DNA from: Natrarchaeobius halalkaliphilus
Lineage (GTDB): Archaea; Halobacteriota; Halobacteria; Halobacteriales; Natrialbaceae
Assembly (NCBI RefSeq): GCF_003841485.1
Contig: NZ_REFY01000007.1
Location: forward strand, 124,001 to 188,000
DNA length: 64,000 nt
Reading direction: 5' to 3'
Part shown: piece after piece, positions 43,514 through 54,262 of the stretch
Layout: each line of letters begins with the position of its first letter
How positions within the stretch are numbered: the first letter of the stretch is position 1
The notes under the pieces: generated by a model
What the model was told of the DNA's origin: nothing
Database searches by the model: none
What the model saw: only the letters and a program-made list of their open reading frames with translations
Position numbers and translations under genes: made by a program

Positions 43514-44562
43514 CCGACGACAGGGCGCGACGGCTTCGAGATCTGCGAAAGCGTACGGCGAGCGATGAGGACGAAGGAACTAAAGACGACGAATCAGCCG
43601 ATGATTCGACGGCGCCGACGGACGGCGAGACGAGTGATGAGACCACAGGCGAGGACAGCGATTCCGACGAGTCGTCACAAGAGAGCGCTAACGGCGACGA
43701 ACGTGGAGGTGCTGAACTCACCGACGGCGAAGACGAAAGTGGCGGCGAAGACGATAGGGTCGATTTCGTCGACGAAACGGCTGCTACGGACGACGATAGG
43801 GAGGAACTGTCATACGACGAAACGGACGGGACAGCGCAGGAACGGCCACAAACCGGAGACACACCGAGACAAGGCGCTGAAGAACCAGCACCGGCGGACG
43901 AAAACGAGGGGATCGATCCCGCACTGCAGGGAGCGATCGCTGACACCTCCTCGATGGTCGCAACGACGGAGACGATCGGCGGTGAGCCGACGGTCGACGC
44001 CTCGGTCCTCAGCCAGGAGACGGATGACGTCGGGAGAGCATCGACGGGGCGAGGGAGCGCAATGCTCGATCAGGGCGATTCCCTGCTCCACTCGACGCAC
44101 GATCGGGAGGACACGATCCAGATGCTCGAGTTGTTCCTCAACGAGAGCCGGTACGCGATCGAGATCGAACGGATCAGCGCGATCGTCGAGATGAAGGACA
44201 TCACCCGGTTCCCACGCGGACCGGACGCGATCGACGGCGTCACCGATCTCCGCGGAGAGATCACGGGCGTACTGGATCCAACGACGATGCTCGACGTCGA
44301 GCAAAGCGAGCTGTCCGACGACCAGTATATCGTCGTCCTCAAACGATCCGATGACAAGCAGAAACTCGGTGTGCGAGTCACGGACGTCTCTCAGGCGGTT
44401 ACCTACCCGAAATCCCAGATCGACGAAACCGGCGCCGTAATGGATCTGGACTCAGAAAACCAACACGAGTTCATCAAGGGCATTATCAAGAAAAACGTCG
44501 ACGAAGAGACGAGCCTCATAACGTGGTTAGACGTCGACGCGATCATCGAAAACACGGAGTGA
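43510..44562 (+). CDS. CheW-domain protein with long acidic N-terminal region, partner of ParA
   Basis: A 350-residue protein. Residues 1-190 are highly acidic and Ser/Thr/Glu-rich, starting MTDDRARRLRDLRKRTASDE, and look disordered. Residues about 195-350 are a CheW-like SH3-type domain (LELFLNESRYAIEIERISAI, DLRGEITGVLDPTTMLD, VIVLKRSDD-like block YIVVLKRSDD). The gene is translationally coupled to parA. An N-terminal tail on a CheW domain is the layout of ParP in Vibrio. The acidic region could bind the ATPase and the CheW part could dock to the CheA/receptor array. A separate standard CheW gene lies at 46413-46847. Confidence 0.88.
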   Translation: MTDDRARRLRDLRKRTASDEDEGTKDDESADDSTAPTDGETSDETTGEDSDSDESSQESANGDERGGAELTDGEDESGGEDDRVDFVDETAATDDDREELSYDETDGTAQERPQTGDTPRQGAEEPAPADENEGIDPALQGAIADTSSMVATTETIGGEPTVDASVLSQETDDVGRASTGRGSAMLDQGDSLLHSTHDREDTIQMLELFLNESRYAIEIERISAIVEMKDITRFPRGPDAIDGVTDLRGEITGVLDPTTMLDVEQSELSDDQYIVVLKRSDDKQKLGVRVTDVSQAVTYPKSQIDETGAVMDLDSENQHEFIKGIIKKNVDEETSLITWLDVDAIIENTE

Positions 44563-44733
44563 GCCACCCGTTGATCGATCGACGAAACGCGTCCCAACCG
44601 AAGGCGGTATCTCGAGGCACAGTCACGATGGACAACGATCCCGACACGGTGGTGACAACGCGAGAACGGAACGGAGGTGCCGAACGGGTAATCTGCAAAA
44701 ACACTTATTTAGCGTTCGATCAGTTTCATGACT

Positions 44734-46359
44734 ATGTCCAGAGCAGATGGTACGGCGGCCACCCCCGACGTCGACCGCGATCGGACCATCCCGTCGTTCG
44801 ACGTCGGAACCGCCGACGTATCGCGAGCGAAAGCGTTGGTTTCGCTGCATGACGAGGACGAAGCGACGCTCGAGTCGATAGCTCACGTCTTCGAGGACGT
44901 CAGCGACGATCTCGCCGGCACGTACATCGACCGGCTACGTTCGGAGTTCGATACCTCGACGGTCGAGACCCGGAGGGATACCGACCGAGCCGCGCTCGTG
45001 GACGATCAACGGCAGTACCTACGATCGATGTCGTCCGGGACGTACGACGCCGACTTCTTCCAGCAGCGTCTGGAATCGGACGGAACCGAAACGGTTCTGG
45101 CCGGTGATCCTGCGGTCTATCTCGGTTCGGCCAGCGTCTACTACGAAGGAATACTCGAGGAAATCGCCGCGGACGTCAAAGCCGAATACGGTCCTGAAAC
45201 CGATCTCGAACCGGTCGACGATACCGAACACCACGCAGAGGGTCGTCCAGACAGGACCACAGCGGACCGGACGATACACGGGGATGTCTCGAGCGCCGTC
45301 GATGCAGTCGTCGAGCGCTCACTGGCGTTCCTTCGGCTTTCGAAAGTCGACGAACAGCTCGCGATACAGGCCCTCGAAAACGCACAGCGAGACCGAATCG
45401 AGGCCTACGAGTCTCAACTCGAGGAGTACGAACGGCGGATCGAAGCCTACGAGTCCCGACTCGACGACACGGAAGGGGGCCAGGAGGTGGTCGAAGACGT
45501 CCGGACGTCCGTTCGGTCGACGCTCGAAGACGTCTCCGAATCGACCGCGGAGATCGCTACGAGTACCGACGATATGGACGGCGTCGCAAAAGAGCAATCG
45601 GAGTCGATGGAAGAGATCGCCGGTGAAGTGTCCGGGCTGTCAGCGACCGTCGAGGAGATCGCGTCCAACGCCGAAGAGGTCAGCGCCACCAGCGAACGCG
45701 CCGAGAACCTCACCGGCCAGACCACCGACACCGCCGAAGAGGCCATCGACAAAATGCAACGCGTCGAAAACGCCGCCGCCGAGGTCACCGACGACGTCGA
45801 AGACCTCCGCCAAGGCGTCCAGCGCATCGACGAAATTATCGACGTCATCAACGATATCGCAGACCAGACCAACCTCCTCGCGCTCAACGCCTCCATCGAG
45901 GCCGCCACCGCCGGCGAGGCCGGCGACGGCTTCGCAGTCGTCGCAAACGAAGTCAAATCCCTCGCCGAAGAGTCCAAACAGGAGGCCGCCAACATCGAGC
46001 AGATGGTCGAACAGATTCAGGACGACACCCAGGACACCGTCGACAGCCTCGAGGACGCAAACGACGAAATCGCAGACGGCGTCGACCTCGTCGAGGATAC
46101 CGTCGAAAACCTAGAGCGAATCAAGGAGTCGATCACCGAGGCCAGCACCGGCATTCAGGAGGTCGCCATCGCCACCGACGATCAGGCCGCCACGACCGAG
46201 GAAATCGCCAGCATGACCGACACCGCGATGGAACGCTCCCAAAACGTGTCCGCGGAGATTGAAGAGATCGTCGCCATCAACGACCAGCTCGAGGAACTCG
46301 TCGACGAAATCGACGCCGAAGTCGACCGACTCTCGAGTGCAACGGCCAGCTCGAAGTAA
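44734..46359 (+). CDS. Soluble transducer (MCP) with a globin-like sensor lacking the heme histidine
   Basis: A 541-residue cytoplasmic receptor (a Met at 44728 is an alternative start; TATA spacing favours 44734). The N-terminal 160 residues align with the protoglobin sensor of HemAT, sharing the [13 protein letters not shown] segment, but the position of the proximal His (His124 of the paralogue at 46903) is Glu. A coiled linker rich in EAYES repeats follows, then the MCP signalling helices with the hairpin tip block [16 protein letters not shown] (written here as [15 protein letters not shown] in the reading). No membrane helix is present. It should signal to CheA but probably without heme. 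Confidence 0.85.
   Translation: MSRADGTAATPDVDRDRTIPSFDVGTADVSRAKALVSLHDEDEATLESIAHVFEDVSDDLAGTYIDRLRSEFDTSTVETRRDTDRAALVDDQRQYLRSMSSGTYDADFFQQRLESDGTETVLAGDPAVYLGSASVYYEGILEEIAADVKAEYGPETDLEPVDDTEHHAEGRPDRTTADRTIHGDVSSAVDAVVERSLAFLRLSKVDEQLAIQALENAQRDRIEAYESQLEEYERRIEAYESRLDDTEGGQEVVEDVRTSVRSTLEDVSESTAEIATSTDDMDGVAKEQSESMEEIAGEVSGLSATVEEIASNAEEVSATSERAENLTGQTTDTAEEAIDKMQRVENAAAEVTDDVEDLRQGVQRIDEIIDVINDIADQTNLLALNASIEAATAGEAGDGFAVVANEVKSLAEESKQEAANIEQMVEQIQDDTQDTVDSLEDANDEIADGVDLVEDTVENLERIKESITEASTGIQEVAIATDDQAATTEEIASMTDTAMERSQNVSAEIEEIVAINDQLEELVDEIDAEVDRLSSATASSK
45616..46323 (+). repeat. Long direct repeat, first copy (MCP signalling domain)
   Basis: This 708-base stretch matches 47791-48498 without any gap at a constant offset of 2175 bases. 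Most differences are single third-position changes, with one cluster of changes near 46240-46262. The identity is far higher than in the sensor halves of the two genes. Confidence 0.85.
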
Positions 46360-46412
46360 TCAGAGGACCGATCAACACGAGAGAATCAGAGGAAAACCTA
46401 CGAGAAATAATC

Positions 46413-46847
46413 ATGGCAACGACCAACCCGACGGCTGAACGGACCAGTACGCACGTACTCGAGTTCGATCTCGGTGAGAACCGATACTGCGTCGACATCG
46501 GCTACGTGGCAGAGATCGTCAACACTGACGAACTGACCGAGATTCCGAACACACCGGACCATATCGAGGGGGTAATGGATCTGCGCGGAGAGACGGCAAA
46601 GATCGTCAATCTCCGTACTATCTTCGGAGACGAGGCGGGGACGACGCTCGGTGATCGGATCATCGTATTCAAACGCAAGCGAGATTCGAACGAGCGAATC
46701 GGGTGGCTCGCGGACGAAGTCCACCAGGTACAGGAACTCCAAACCGACATCGTCGACACGTCGGTCAACGGAAGCGGAATTGCAGGAATCGTCCGTCGAG
46801 AGGAGGAGTTCGTTCTCTGGATCGATCCCACCGACGTCCGGGTCTGA
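46413..46847 (+). CDS. cheW: Chemotaxis coupling protein CheW
   Basis: A 144-residue standard CheW. Blocks are VLEFDLGENRYCVDIGYVAE, IEGVMDLRGETAKIVNLRTI and RIGWLADEVHQVQEL. CheW bridges receptors and the CheA P5 domain. It lies between the two globin-type transducer genes on the same strand and is probably co-transcribed with them. Confidence 0.94.
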   Translation: MATTNPTAERTSTHVLEFDLGENRYCVDIGYVAEIVNTDELTEIPNTPDHIEGVMDLRGETAKIVNLRTIFGDEAGTTLGDRIIVFKRKRDSNERIGWLADEVHQVQELQTDIVDTSVNGSGIAGIVRREEEFVLWIDPTDVRV

Positions 46848-46902
46848 TGCCGATACCGACCATCGTCGAGAATAGACGAAGAACGAGCGACGAACGTAGA
46901 CA

Positions 46903-48531
46903 ATGCAAGAACACGACCGCGAGTACAAGATAGACGACAGCATCAGAAGAACCGTCAACGGAAGCGAACTCACCGCCGAACTCGGTATCGACCGGACCGA
47001 AATCGAGTGGCGAAAGGCGTTCACCCGCTTCGACGATGACGACGCCGACCGACTCGAGGCGATGAAGCCGCTGTTCGAGGAGATCTCGGACGACCTGGTC
47101 GACGAGTTCTACGATCATCTCGAATCTGATCCGAAAGCGAAAGCGGTCATCGACGACTCGTCAAAGCAGATCGACGCGCTCAAACGAACCCAGCGACAGT
47201 ATCTCATGGAACTCGCAAGCGGCGAGTACGGACAGGAGTACTTCGATCGTCGGGCCCGAATCGGCAAGCTTCACGAATTGCTCGAGATGGAGCCGAAGTT
47301 CTATCTCGGAAGCTCGACGATCTACTACGAAGGGATCCTATCGGCGCTCGGAGACCAGAGCAAAGCACAACTGGAGAGTCAGAGCAAAGCGCAACTGGAG
47401 AGTCAGAGCAAAGCACACCTCGAAAGTCGAAGCAGCGACGATCTCGAGAATCGAGCACCGACCGACGAAAAACGGGATGGTACCGTCGCGACAGCGCTCG
47501 AGGATGAAGCCCAGCCGGTGGTGGCACTCGCAGACGCAAAACAAGCCGTCGACGACGTCGTCGAGCGGGCCCTTTCGATGCTCAAGCTGACGTCGCTCGA
47601 CCAGCAGGTCGTGATGGACACCTACATCCACGCCTATTCGGATCTCGAAGCCGAACTCGAGCGCCGGATAGAAGTCTCCGAAAACGTTCAAGAATCGGTA
47701 CAAGAGCTCAGCGACGGCGCAACAATGGTCTCAGAAGAGACGGACGAGATCAACGACCTGGCGGAACAGCAATCGGAATCGATGGACAGCATCGCCGGTG
47801 AAGTGTCCGGGCTGTCAGCGACCGTCGAGGAGATCGCGTCCAACGCCGAAGAGGTCAGCGCCACCAGCGAACGCGCCGAAACCCTCACCGGCCAGACCAC
47901 CGACACCGCGGAAGAGGCCATCGACAAAATGCAACGCGTCGAAAACGCCGCCGCCGAGGTCACCGACGACGTCGAAGACCTCCGCCAAGGCGTCCAGCGC
48001 ATCGACGAAATTATCGACGTCATCAACGATATCGCGGACCAGACCAACCTCCTCGCGCTCAACGCCTCCATCGAGGCCGCCACCGCCGGCGAGGCCGGCG
48101 ACGGCTTCGCAGTCGTCGCAAACGAAGTCAAATCCCTCGCCGAAGAGTCCAAACAGGAGGCCACCAACATCGAGCAGATGGTCGAACAGATTCAGGACGA
48201 CACCCAGGACACCGTCGACAGCCTCGAGGACGCAAACGACGAAATCGCAGACGGCGTCGACCTCGTCGAGGACACCGTCGAGAACTTGGAGCGAATCAAA
48301 GAGTCGATCACCGAGGCCAGCACCGGCATTCAGGAGGTCGCCATCGCCACCGATGATCAGGCCGCCACGACCGAGGAGATCGCCAGCATGACCGATACCG
48401 CGATGGAACGGTCACAGGAGATCTCCGCTGGAACCGAAGAGATCGTCGCCATCAACGACCAGCTCGAGGAACTCGTCGACGAAATCGACGCCGAAGTCCA
48501 TCGCCTGTCCGCCGGTCAGAACGAAATATGA
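46903..48531 (+). CDS. Globin-coupled aerotaxis transducer (HemAT type)
   Basis: A 542-residue soluble receptor. Residues about 20-175 form a protoglobin sensor with the proximal heme ligand His124 in [20 protein letters not shown], the classical HemAT pattern for O2 binding. Three 8-residue QSKAQLES-type repeats follow (residues about 152-175). The rest is the MCP signalling coiled coil, nearly identical to that of the neighbouring transducer. HemAT proteins drive aerophobic or aerophilic responses in haloarchaea. The gene follows cheW by 55 bases. Confidence 0.92.
   Translation: MQEHDREYKIDDSIRRTVNGSELTAELGIDRTEIEWRKAFTRFDDDDADRLEAMKPLFEEISDDLVDEFYDHLESDPKAKAVIDDSSKQIDALKRTQRQYLMELASGEYGQEYFDRRARIGKLHELLEMEPKFYLGSSTIYYEGILSALGDQSKAQLESQSKAQLESQSKAHLESRSSDDLENRAPTDEKRDGTVATALEDEAQPVVALADAKQAVDDVVERALSMLKLTSLDQQVVMDTYIHAYSDLEAELERRIEVSENVQESVQELSDGATMVSEETDEINDLAEQQSESMDSIAGEVSGLSATVEEIASNAEEVSATSERAETLTGQTTDTAEEAIDKMQRVENAAAEVTDDVEDLRQGVQRIDEIIDVINDIADQTNLLALNASIEAATAGEAGDGFAVVANEVKSLAEESKQEATNIEQMVEQIQDDTQDTVDSLEDANDEIADGVDLVEDTVENLERIKESITEASTGIQEVAIATDDQAATTEEIASMTDTAMERSQEISAGTEEIVAINDQLEELVDEIDAEVHRLSAGQNEI
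47356..47427 (+). repeat. Three tandem 24-base units inside the HemAT gene
   Basis: Three in-frame copies start at 47356, 47380 and 47404 and encode [16 protein letters not shown] and QSKAHLES. They lie between the globin domain and the linker, and are absent from the paralogue at 44734. Confidence 0.9.
47791..48498 (+). repeat. Long direct repeat, second copy (MCP signalling domain)
   Basis: Matches 45616-46323 base for base apart from scattered substitutions, with no indels. See the first copy. Confidence 0.85.
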
Positions 48532-48728
48532 GTGAACAGAGAGTCACCACAGGAGGTCGTAATTGCGGAACCGGCTCAAACACTGAACGTTTCGAACGAA
48601 AACCGAACAGCTACAGTGTGAGTTTTAGAACTGTGCGCATGACTATATAACATCCCATGGAATCCAGGAATTAATTGGTGAAGAGTAGTTCCTAAAAGGA
48701 TAAGAGAGTTCGCTCAATAGAGAGATAT

Positions 48729-49604
48729 ATGGACGAAGATATCGTCGCTGATTTCACCGGGCGATTCTTTCTCAAACGGACTGGTGACGACGTCCCCTCC
48801 AGCGGGCGGATAATCATGACGAGAAAACGGTTGGTTCTCGCAACGAACGATAATAGAACGACGATTTCCCTTTCACGTGTCGTCGACGTTAACGTCGGCT
48901 CCGTCCCGAAACACGTCAGACGGTTTTTCGACGATACGGTGACCGTCGGGTACGAGGCGGACGGATCCGTGCGGAGCGCAGTCATCGAAAGTAACAGCGA
49001 CACGGTAACCACGTTCGTCGCAATCCTCTTTCGGTGTCTGCTCAACGATCAGCGCGTCTCCGTCTCACATCCGGCTAAAGTCGGTGGCCGTATCAGAAAC
49101 ACGAACGTCGTCGAAGGAAAGCTTCGGATCAAGAAGCGATCGATAGCCGTCGCAACGAAGACGGGTTCGTTCGAGATCGACGTCGAAACGGTCATGGACA
49201 TCAAACGAACGAACAAGATCGGTGAACGATCCGATCGGGTCACCCTGGCAGTCAAGTACATCGACACGGGTTCCGGGCTGACGAAAACGTCGCTGCTCTC
49301 GCCAGAAAAAGGTAAGAACGTGAACTTGCTCGCGAGATATCTTCGCCTCGAGTTCGACGAACTTCGCGACGAAGTCGATCAACTCGAACTCTCGAATCCC
49401 GAAAAGCGTGTTCTGGTCAGCGTCCACGCTGCAGGCGGCGATATCGATTTCACGAACATGCTCGACGGAGATCCGGCGTACGTCACGAACGTGCTGAACT
49501 CGGTGCAACGAAAAGAGCTGGTCGTCGACGGAGAAAGTGGGATATCATTGACGCCCAAGGGACGGATCGTCGTGAGCCAGCGAATCGAAGACGTCAACGC
49601 CTGA
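48729..49604 (+). CDS. cheF: Archaeal chemotaxis adaptor CheF (copy 2)
   Basis: A 291-residue DUF439/CheF protein. It shares with the copy at 31081 the order of a beta-rich N-terminal half (ADFTGRFFLKRTGDDVPSSG, RLVLATNDNRTTISLSRVVD) and a C-terminal winged-helix-like end (LSNPEKRVLVSVHAAGGDID). Sequence identity to copy 1 is low, so the split is old. It starts a group cheF-cheY-cheC and may serve the second CheY. A TATA-like CTAAAAGG near 48691-48698 lies about 35 bases upstream. Confidence 0.85.
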   Translation: MDEDIVADFTGRFFLKRTGDDVPSSGRIIMTRKRLVLATNDNRTTISLSRVVDVNVGSVPKHVRRFFDDTVTVGYEADGSVRSAVIESNSDTVTTFVAILFRCLLNDQRVSVSHPAKVGGRIRNTNVVEGKLRIKKRSIAVATKTGSFEIDVETVMDIKRTNKIGERSDRVTLAVKYIDTGSGLTKTSLLSPEKGKNVNLLARYLRLEFDELRDEVDQLELSNPEKRVLVSVHAAGGDIDFTNMLDGDPAYVTNVLNSVQRKELVVDGESGISLTPKGRIVVSQRIEDVNA

Positions 49605-49666
49605 TCGAACGCCACCGAAAACCGGTGTCGGCTGGCGAAACGTGTGTCACAATCTTGGTCAACATC

Positions 49667-49676
49667 GTTAAGTTAT
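49667..49676 (+). promoter_or_regulatory. TATA box of cheY copy 2
   Basis: GTTAAGTTAT lies about 26 bases before the ATG at 49697, fixing that Met as the start of a leaderless transcript against the longer open frame from 49625. Confidence 0.55.
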
Positions 49677-49696
49677 CCGGGTGTATTGGAATCGCT

Positions 49697-50053
49697 ATGA
49701 ACGTACTGATCACGGATGATTCCGGATTTATGAGGGATCTCCTCAGGGAAATCTTAGAAGAAGACCACACTATCGTTGGTGAAGCAGAAAACGGTGTCGA
49801 GGCCGTCGAACTCTACCGTGAAGAGCAGCCGGATATCGTCTTTATGGATATCGTGATGCCGATCAAAGACGGCATCGAGGCGACCGGCGAGATCACGGAT
49901 ATGGATTCGAACGCGAAAGTCGTTATGTGTACCAGCGTCGAGCAAGCCGAACAGATGAAAGACTCGATCAAAGCCGGAGCAGAAGGGTATATCACGAAAC
50001 CGTTCCAGAAAGAAAGCGTGCTCGAAGAGCTCAACAGCATCGCCGCCGAGTAA
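49697..50053 (+). CDS. cheY: Response regulator CheY (copy 2), canonical pocket
   Basis: A 118-residue receiver. Acidic pocket LITDDSGFM, phosphoacceptor Asp in DIVFMDIVMPIKDG, Thr in VVMCTSVE and Lys in YITKPFQ are all intact. It is likely the main phosphorylatable output that reaches the archaellum via CheF. It precedes cheC by 8 bases and follows cheF copy 2. Confidence 0.94.
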   Translation: MNVLITDDSGFMRDLLREILEEDHTIVGEAENGVEAVELYREEQPDIVFMDIVMPIKDGIEATGEITDMDSNAKVVMCTSVEQAEQMKDSIKAGAEGYITKPFQKESVLEELNSIAAE

Positions 50054-50061
50054 TTCCCGAC

Positions 50062-51270
50062 ATGGAAATCGACATCCGAGAGCTAGAGACCTATCAGGAA
50101 CTCGCTCACGACGGTGCCCGCTCAGCTGCCGAATCGCTCTCACAACTGACCGGTATCTCCACCCGCGTCCAGGTCACAGACGTCTCCCTCATGTCTTCGT
50201 CGGATCTGGAGTACGAGTTTATCGGGAGCGAGTTCGCGGGCGTCAACATCGATCTGAGCGGTGAGATCGGCGGTGAAGTCCTCCTCGCGTTCGACGAGCA
50301 AGGACGCGCTGCGATTACCGACAGGCTCGTTCCGGCCGACGATCCCGAGAAGAAAAAAAGCAGCATCAAGGAGGTGGGCAACATCATGACCAGCGGGTTC
50401 GTCGACGGCTGGGCGAACTACCTCGAGGCGAAGATCAAGAGCTCTCCGCCGACGTATATTCAGGGTACCGGAACGGACGTCCTCCCGACATCGGCAATCG
50501 AGGAGGATCGTCACCTGTTCGTGTTCCGAAGTCGTGTCGAAGCTTCTCAGGATTCACGGAGCGACCCGATCGATTTCCGCATCCTTCTGGTTCCCGATTC
50601 GAAATCGCTCGAGCGCTCGCTCGAACCACAGACGGACAAGATCGTCTCCCTCGAAAAGCTCGAAGTATTCAACGACATGACCAAAGAGGGAGCGCAAAAG
50701 GCCGCGACGAACATCACGTCGATGACCGGTATCGAAACGACCGTCAACATCAGTCGGTTGAGTCTGATCCCGATCGAAGACATTCCAACGGAAGTCGGAA
50801 GCAAACGTTTCGTCGGGACGGTAATGGAATTCAGAGGGAAGTTTAGCGGCTATCTGATCATCCTCTTCGATCAGCCATCAGGTCGAGCGGTCGTCGATTC
50901 GCTCGTTCCGATGGAGACCGACGAACAGTGGGGCGATATCGAACAGGGTGCTCTGAAAGAACTCGGAAACATCATGACAAGCGGATTCATCGACGGTTGG
51001 GCAAACGTCCTGAACGCCGAGATCAAACACTCTCCACCGAATTTCGTTGCAGACACCGGCTCGGGGATCTTGACTCCGATCACCACACAGATCGCCAAGA
51101 CGGACGATCACGCGTTCTTGCTCGACTCGAGTATTCAGACCAATAGCGATAGAGTGTTCACCTGCCAGATGCTGGCGCTCCCTCGACGCGACGAACTCGA
51201 GCAGGCGCTCGACGATCTTCTCATCGAAAACTCGGGCAATACTCGGATCGATCCCGACGACCTGTTCTAA
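50062..51270 (+). CDS. cheC: Tandem CheC-type phosphatase
   Basis: A 402-residue protein made of two CheC domains (about 1-190 and 205-395). Each holds one intact active helix: EVGNIMTSGFVDGWANYLEA and ELGNIMTSGFIDGWANVLNA, with the E-x-x-N pair that removes phosphate from CheY. The other helix of each half (ELAHDGARSAAESL and DMTKEGAQKAATNI) has lost the Asn. Standard CheC has one domain of about 200 residues with two active helices, so this is a duplicated form. The start at 50062 follows the cheY stop by 8 bases. Confidence 0.9.
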   Translation: MEIDIRELETYQELAHDGARSAAESLSQLTGISTRVQVTDVSLMSSSDLEYEFIGSEFAGVNIDLSGEIGGEVLLAFDEQGRAAITDRLVPADDPEKKKSSIKEVGNIMTSGFVDGWANYLEAKIKSSPPTYIQGTGTDVLPTSAIEEDRHLFVFRSRVEASQDSRSDPIDFRILLVPDSKSLERSLEPQTDKIVSLEKLEVFNDMTKEGAQKAATNITSMTGIETTVNISRLSLIPIEDIPTEVGSKRFVGTVMEFRGKFSGYLIILFDQPSGRAVVDSLVPMETDEQWGDIEQGALKELGNIMTSGFIDGWANVLNAEIKHSPPNFVADTGSGILTPITTQIAKTDDHAFLLDSSIQTNSDRVFTCQMLALPRRDELEQALDDLLIENSGNTRIDPDDLF

Positions 51271-51564
51271 CGCTTCTGAGCGACTACCGAGGGTGATTTT
51301 CTCACGAACCAGTGAAAAAAGCGCGACTTCCATCGGCAGAACGTGAGGAGGTTTGATCGATTTTCCAGTGGTCGCGGTACAGAACCGGTCTTTCGATCGA
51401 CATAAATCGGAGTCGGTTCACATTGAATCGAAGTTATATTACACCCATACTCTCGTAAATATATAAATAATAGAGGTTAACAACTGAAATATTACTGTGA
51501 AAGTAGCATAGGCGATAGGATGGTATCTGTCGGTTAAAAATAAGGAACAGAGAAGCGTGTGAGA

Positions 51565-51795
51565 TTAATGTCGGAAAAGGGCAATATCATCATCTCGGTG
51601 AACGAGACAGAACGGAATTCCGTCATTTTTCGGAAAGCTAATAGTTTCTGTTTTGATTAGGAGCAATCGATCGAACGGATTCGAACAGACAGGGCACTGG
51701 AGTTGCGTTCGATTATCGTAGGCGGCGGTGGCTCCATCATCACGGAGAAGTTTCATCCGATGACGGTGGTCGTGAACGTCGAAATCAGTCTCCAT
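51565..51795 (-). CDS. Small CxxC protein downstream of cheR, function unknown
   Basis: A 76-residue protein. METDFDVHDHRHRMKLLRDD leads into a zinc-binding part (QLQCPVCSNPFDRLL, then FCLVHRDDD) with two Cys, a further Cys and a His as likely ligands. It lies 16 bases after the cheR stop and on the same strand, so it is probably the second gene of that operon. It resembles small haloarchaeal proteins annotated near motility genes; no function is known to me. The 294 bases before it on the left (51271-51564) are AT-rich without a gene. Confidence 0.8.
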   Translation of the reverse strand: METDFDVHDHRHRMKLLRDDGATAAYDNRTQLQCPVCSNPFDRLLLIKTETISFPKNDGIPFCLVHRDDDIALFRH

Positions 51796-51811
51796 TGGGT
51801 GACAAACGTCG

Positions 51812-52621
51812 CTACTGACGTTGATAGATCCGGTGTCTGTTATCGACGGCAGCGAACGTCGATTTGAGTTCAGGGGGAATGGTCTCGCTTTTTCCGATGA
51901 CCAGGTACCGATCCGACCGAAGCGAACGGGCGATCGTCTCGAGCATCGATTGTTTGTATTCCGTGTCGATATATATAAACAAATTTCGACACGTTACCAG
52001 ATCGAATCCGGATTTCGGATCACCGTTGATCAGATCATGTTTTTCGAACGAGATGTTTTTCTGGACCGAATCCGATACGTGATACGTTTCCGCACTTGCA
52101 TCGTAGGAGACGTACTCGTCGTAACCGCGAAGATACGAGAGTTCTTCACCGAGATCAGTGGTTCTAGATTCTTCGTAGACGCCGTTTTTCGCAATTTCGA
52201 GGGCGTCTTCACTGATATCTGTCGCAAGAATTCGAACGGAAGATTCGTCGATCACAGGATCGTCGTGAACGAGCATCGACAGCGAATACGGCTCTCGACC
52301 GTCTGCACAGGCTGCACTCCAGATTTTGAGACGCCGTTCGGTTTTCGAAAGCGTCCGAAGAACGCCTCGAATACCGTCCCAGACGTCCGGGTTCCGGAAA
52401 AACCCCGTGACATTTATACTCAGAGAGTCGAGAAGTTCGGCCTGTTCATCCCGGTCGGACTGAACGAGGTCGTAATAGTCGTCGTATTCATCACAGTCGG
52501 TTCGACGCATCCGTGCCGTTATCCGACGATCGAGGTAGCTATCGTTATAATGACTTGTTGCGAATCCGAGCTGTCTCTCCATATACTCGAGAAGAGCCGC
52601 GAACGAGTCGTCTGTTGTCAC
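51812..52621 (-). CDS. cheR: Chemotaxis methyltransferase CheR
   Basis: A 269-residue enzyme that methylates receptor glutamates with S-adenosylmethionine. It has an N-terminal helical domain (MTTDDSFAALLEYMERQLGF, then YLDRRITARMRR) and the SAM-binding core: FFRNPDVWD, KIWSAACADGREPYSLSMLV (SAM loop), ILATDISEDALEIAKNG, and FDLVTCRNLFIYID. Length is normal. An AT-rich TTAAATCAC stretch directly precedes the ATG. Confidence 0.94.
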   Translation of the reverse strand: MTTDDSFAALLEYMERQLGFATSHYNDSYLDRRITARMRRTDCDEYDDYYDLVQSDRDEQAELLDSLSINVTGFFRNPDVWDGIRGVLRTLSKTERRLKIWSAACADGREPYSLSMLVHDDPVIDESSVRILATDISEDALEIAKNGVYEESRTTDLGEELSYLRGYDEYVSYDASAETYHVSDSVQKNISFEKHDLINGDPKSGFDLVTCRNLFIYIDTEYKQSMLETIARSLRSDRYLVIGKSETIPPELKSTFAAVDNRHRIYQRQ

Positions 52622-52842
52622 TGTGATTTAATTACTGGATAGGGTACGCATAAGGTTGCTGATTACGCTCTGAACGGGATTGGCTAGAAAATGCTATGCA
52701 TCGACAGCGGAGATTATACGAAATACAGGAGAAAACTCACGGTTTTACCCGTGGGATGAATCCGTCGCTGCCGAATCAAACCACGCTACGATGGCAGCCC
52801 AACTCTCAAGCACTTAAGAAATACCAGTATTACATATAACAT

Positions 52843-54015
<1,173 letters not shown>

Positions 54016-54262
54016 TGGATTAGCTAAGTCCTGGGAATAGTTCTACTCCACCTGCCGACAGCTGGTTCCTGTAGTGGTACTATCTCGGACAGCTGTTCCC
54101 AATACTTCTCTCGATCATTAAGGTCCCGCGGACCACGCGAACGGGCGCGCAGCGCCCGTGAGCGGACAGCGGGACGCTGAACGTGAATGGAGGCTATTCT
54201 CCTGCCTCAACTGAGGCTAGAACGGGAGTCCACGCTGAATCCCACCGCTTTAGCGGTGGGTA
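54016..54262 (+). ncRNA. Probable TnpB guide RNA scaffold (omega RNA / sense overlapping transcript)
   Basis: The right end after the tnpB stop can fold into nested stems. An inner hairpin pairs ACGGGCGC (54141-54148) with GCGCCCGT (54152-54159); an outer stem pairs GTCCCGC (54123-54129) with GCGGGAC (54169-54175). A final strong hairpin (54241-54260) precedes GTAGCTCAAC. In Halobacterium, tnpB 3' ends give rise to such RNAs, and the guide is the flanking sequence beyond the element border near 54262. The 5' end probably lies inside tnpB. Confidence 0.65.

Noticed and set aside
49927-50061. Longer N-terminus for the CheC protein
   Set aside because: It would overlap most of the end of cheY in another frame and is Arg-rich; the Met at 50062 directly precedes the CheC domain.
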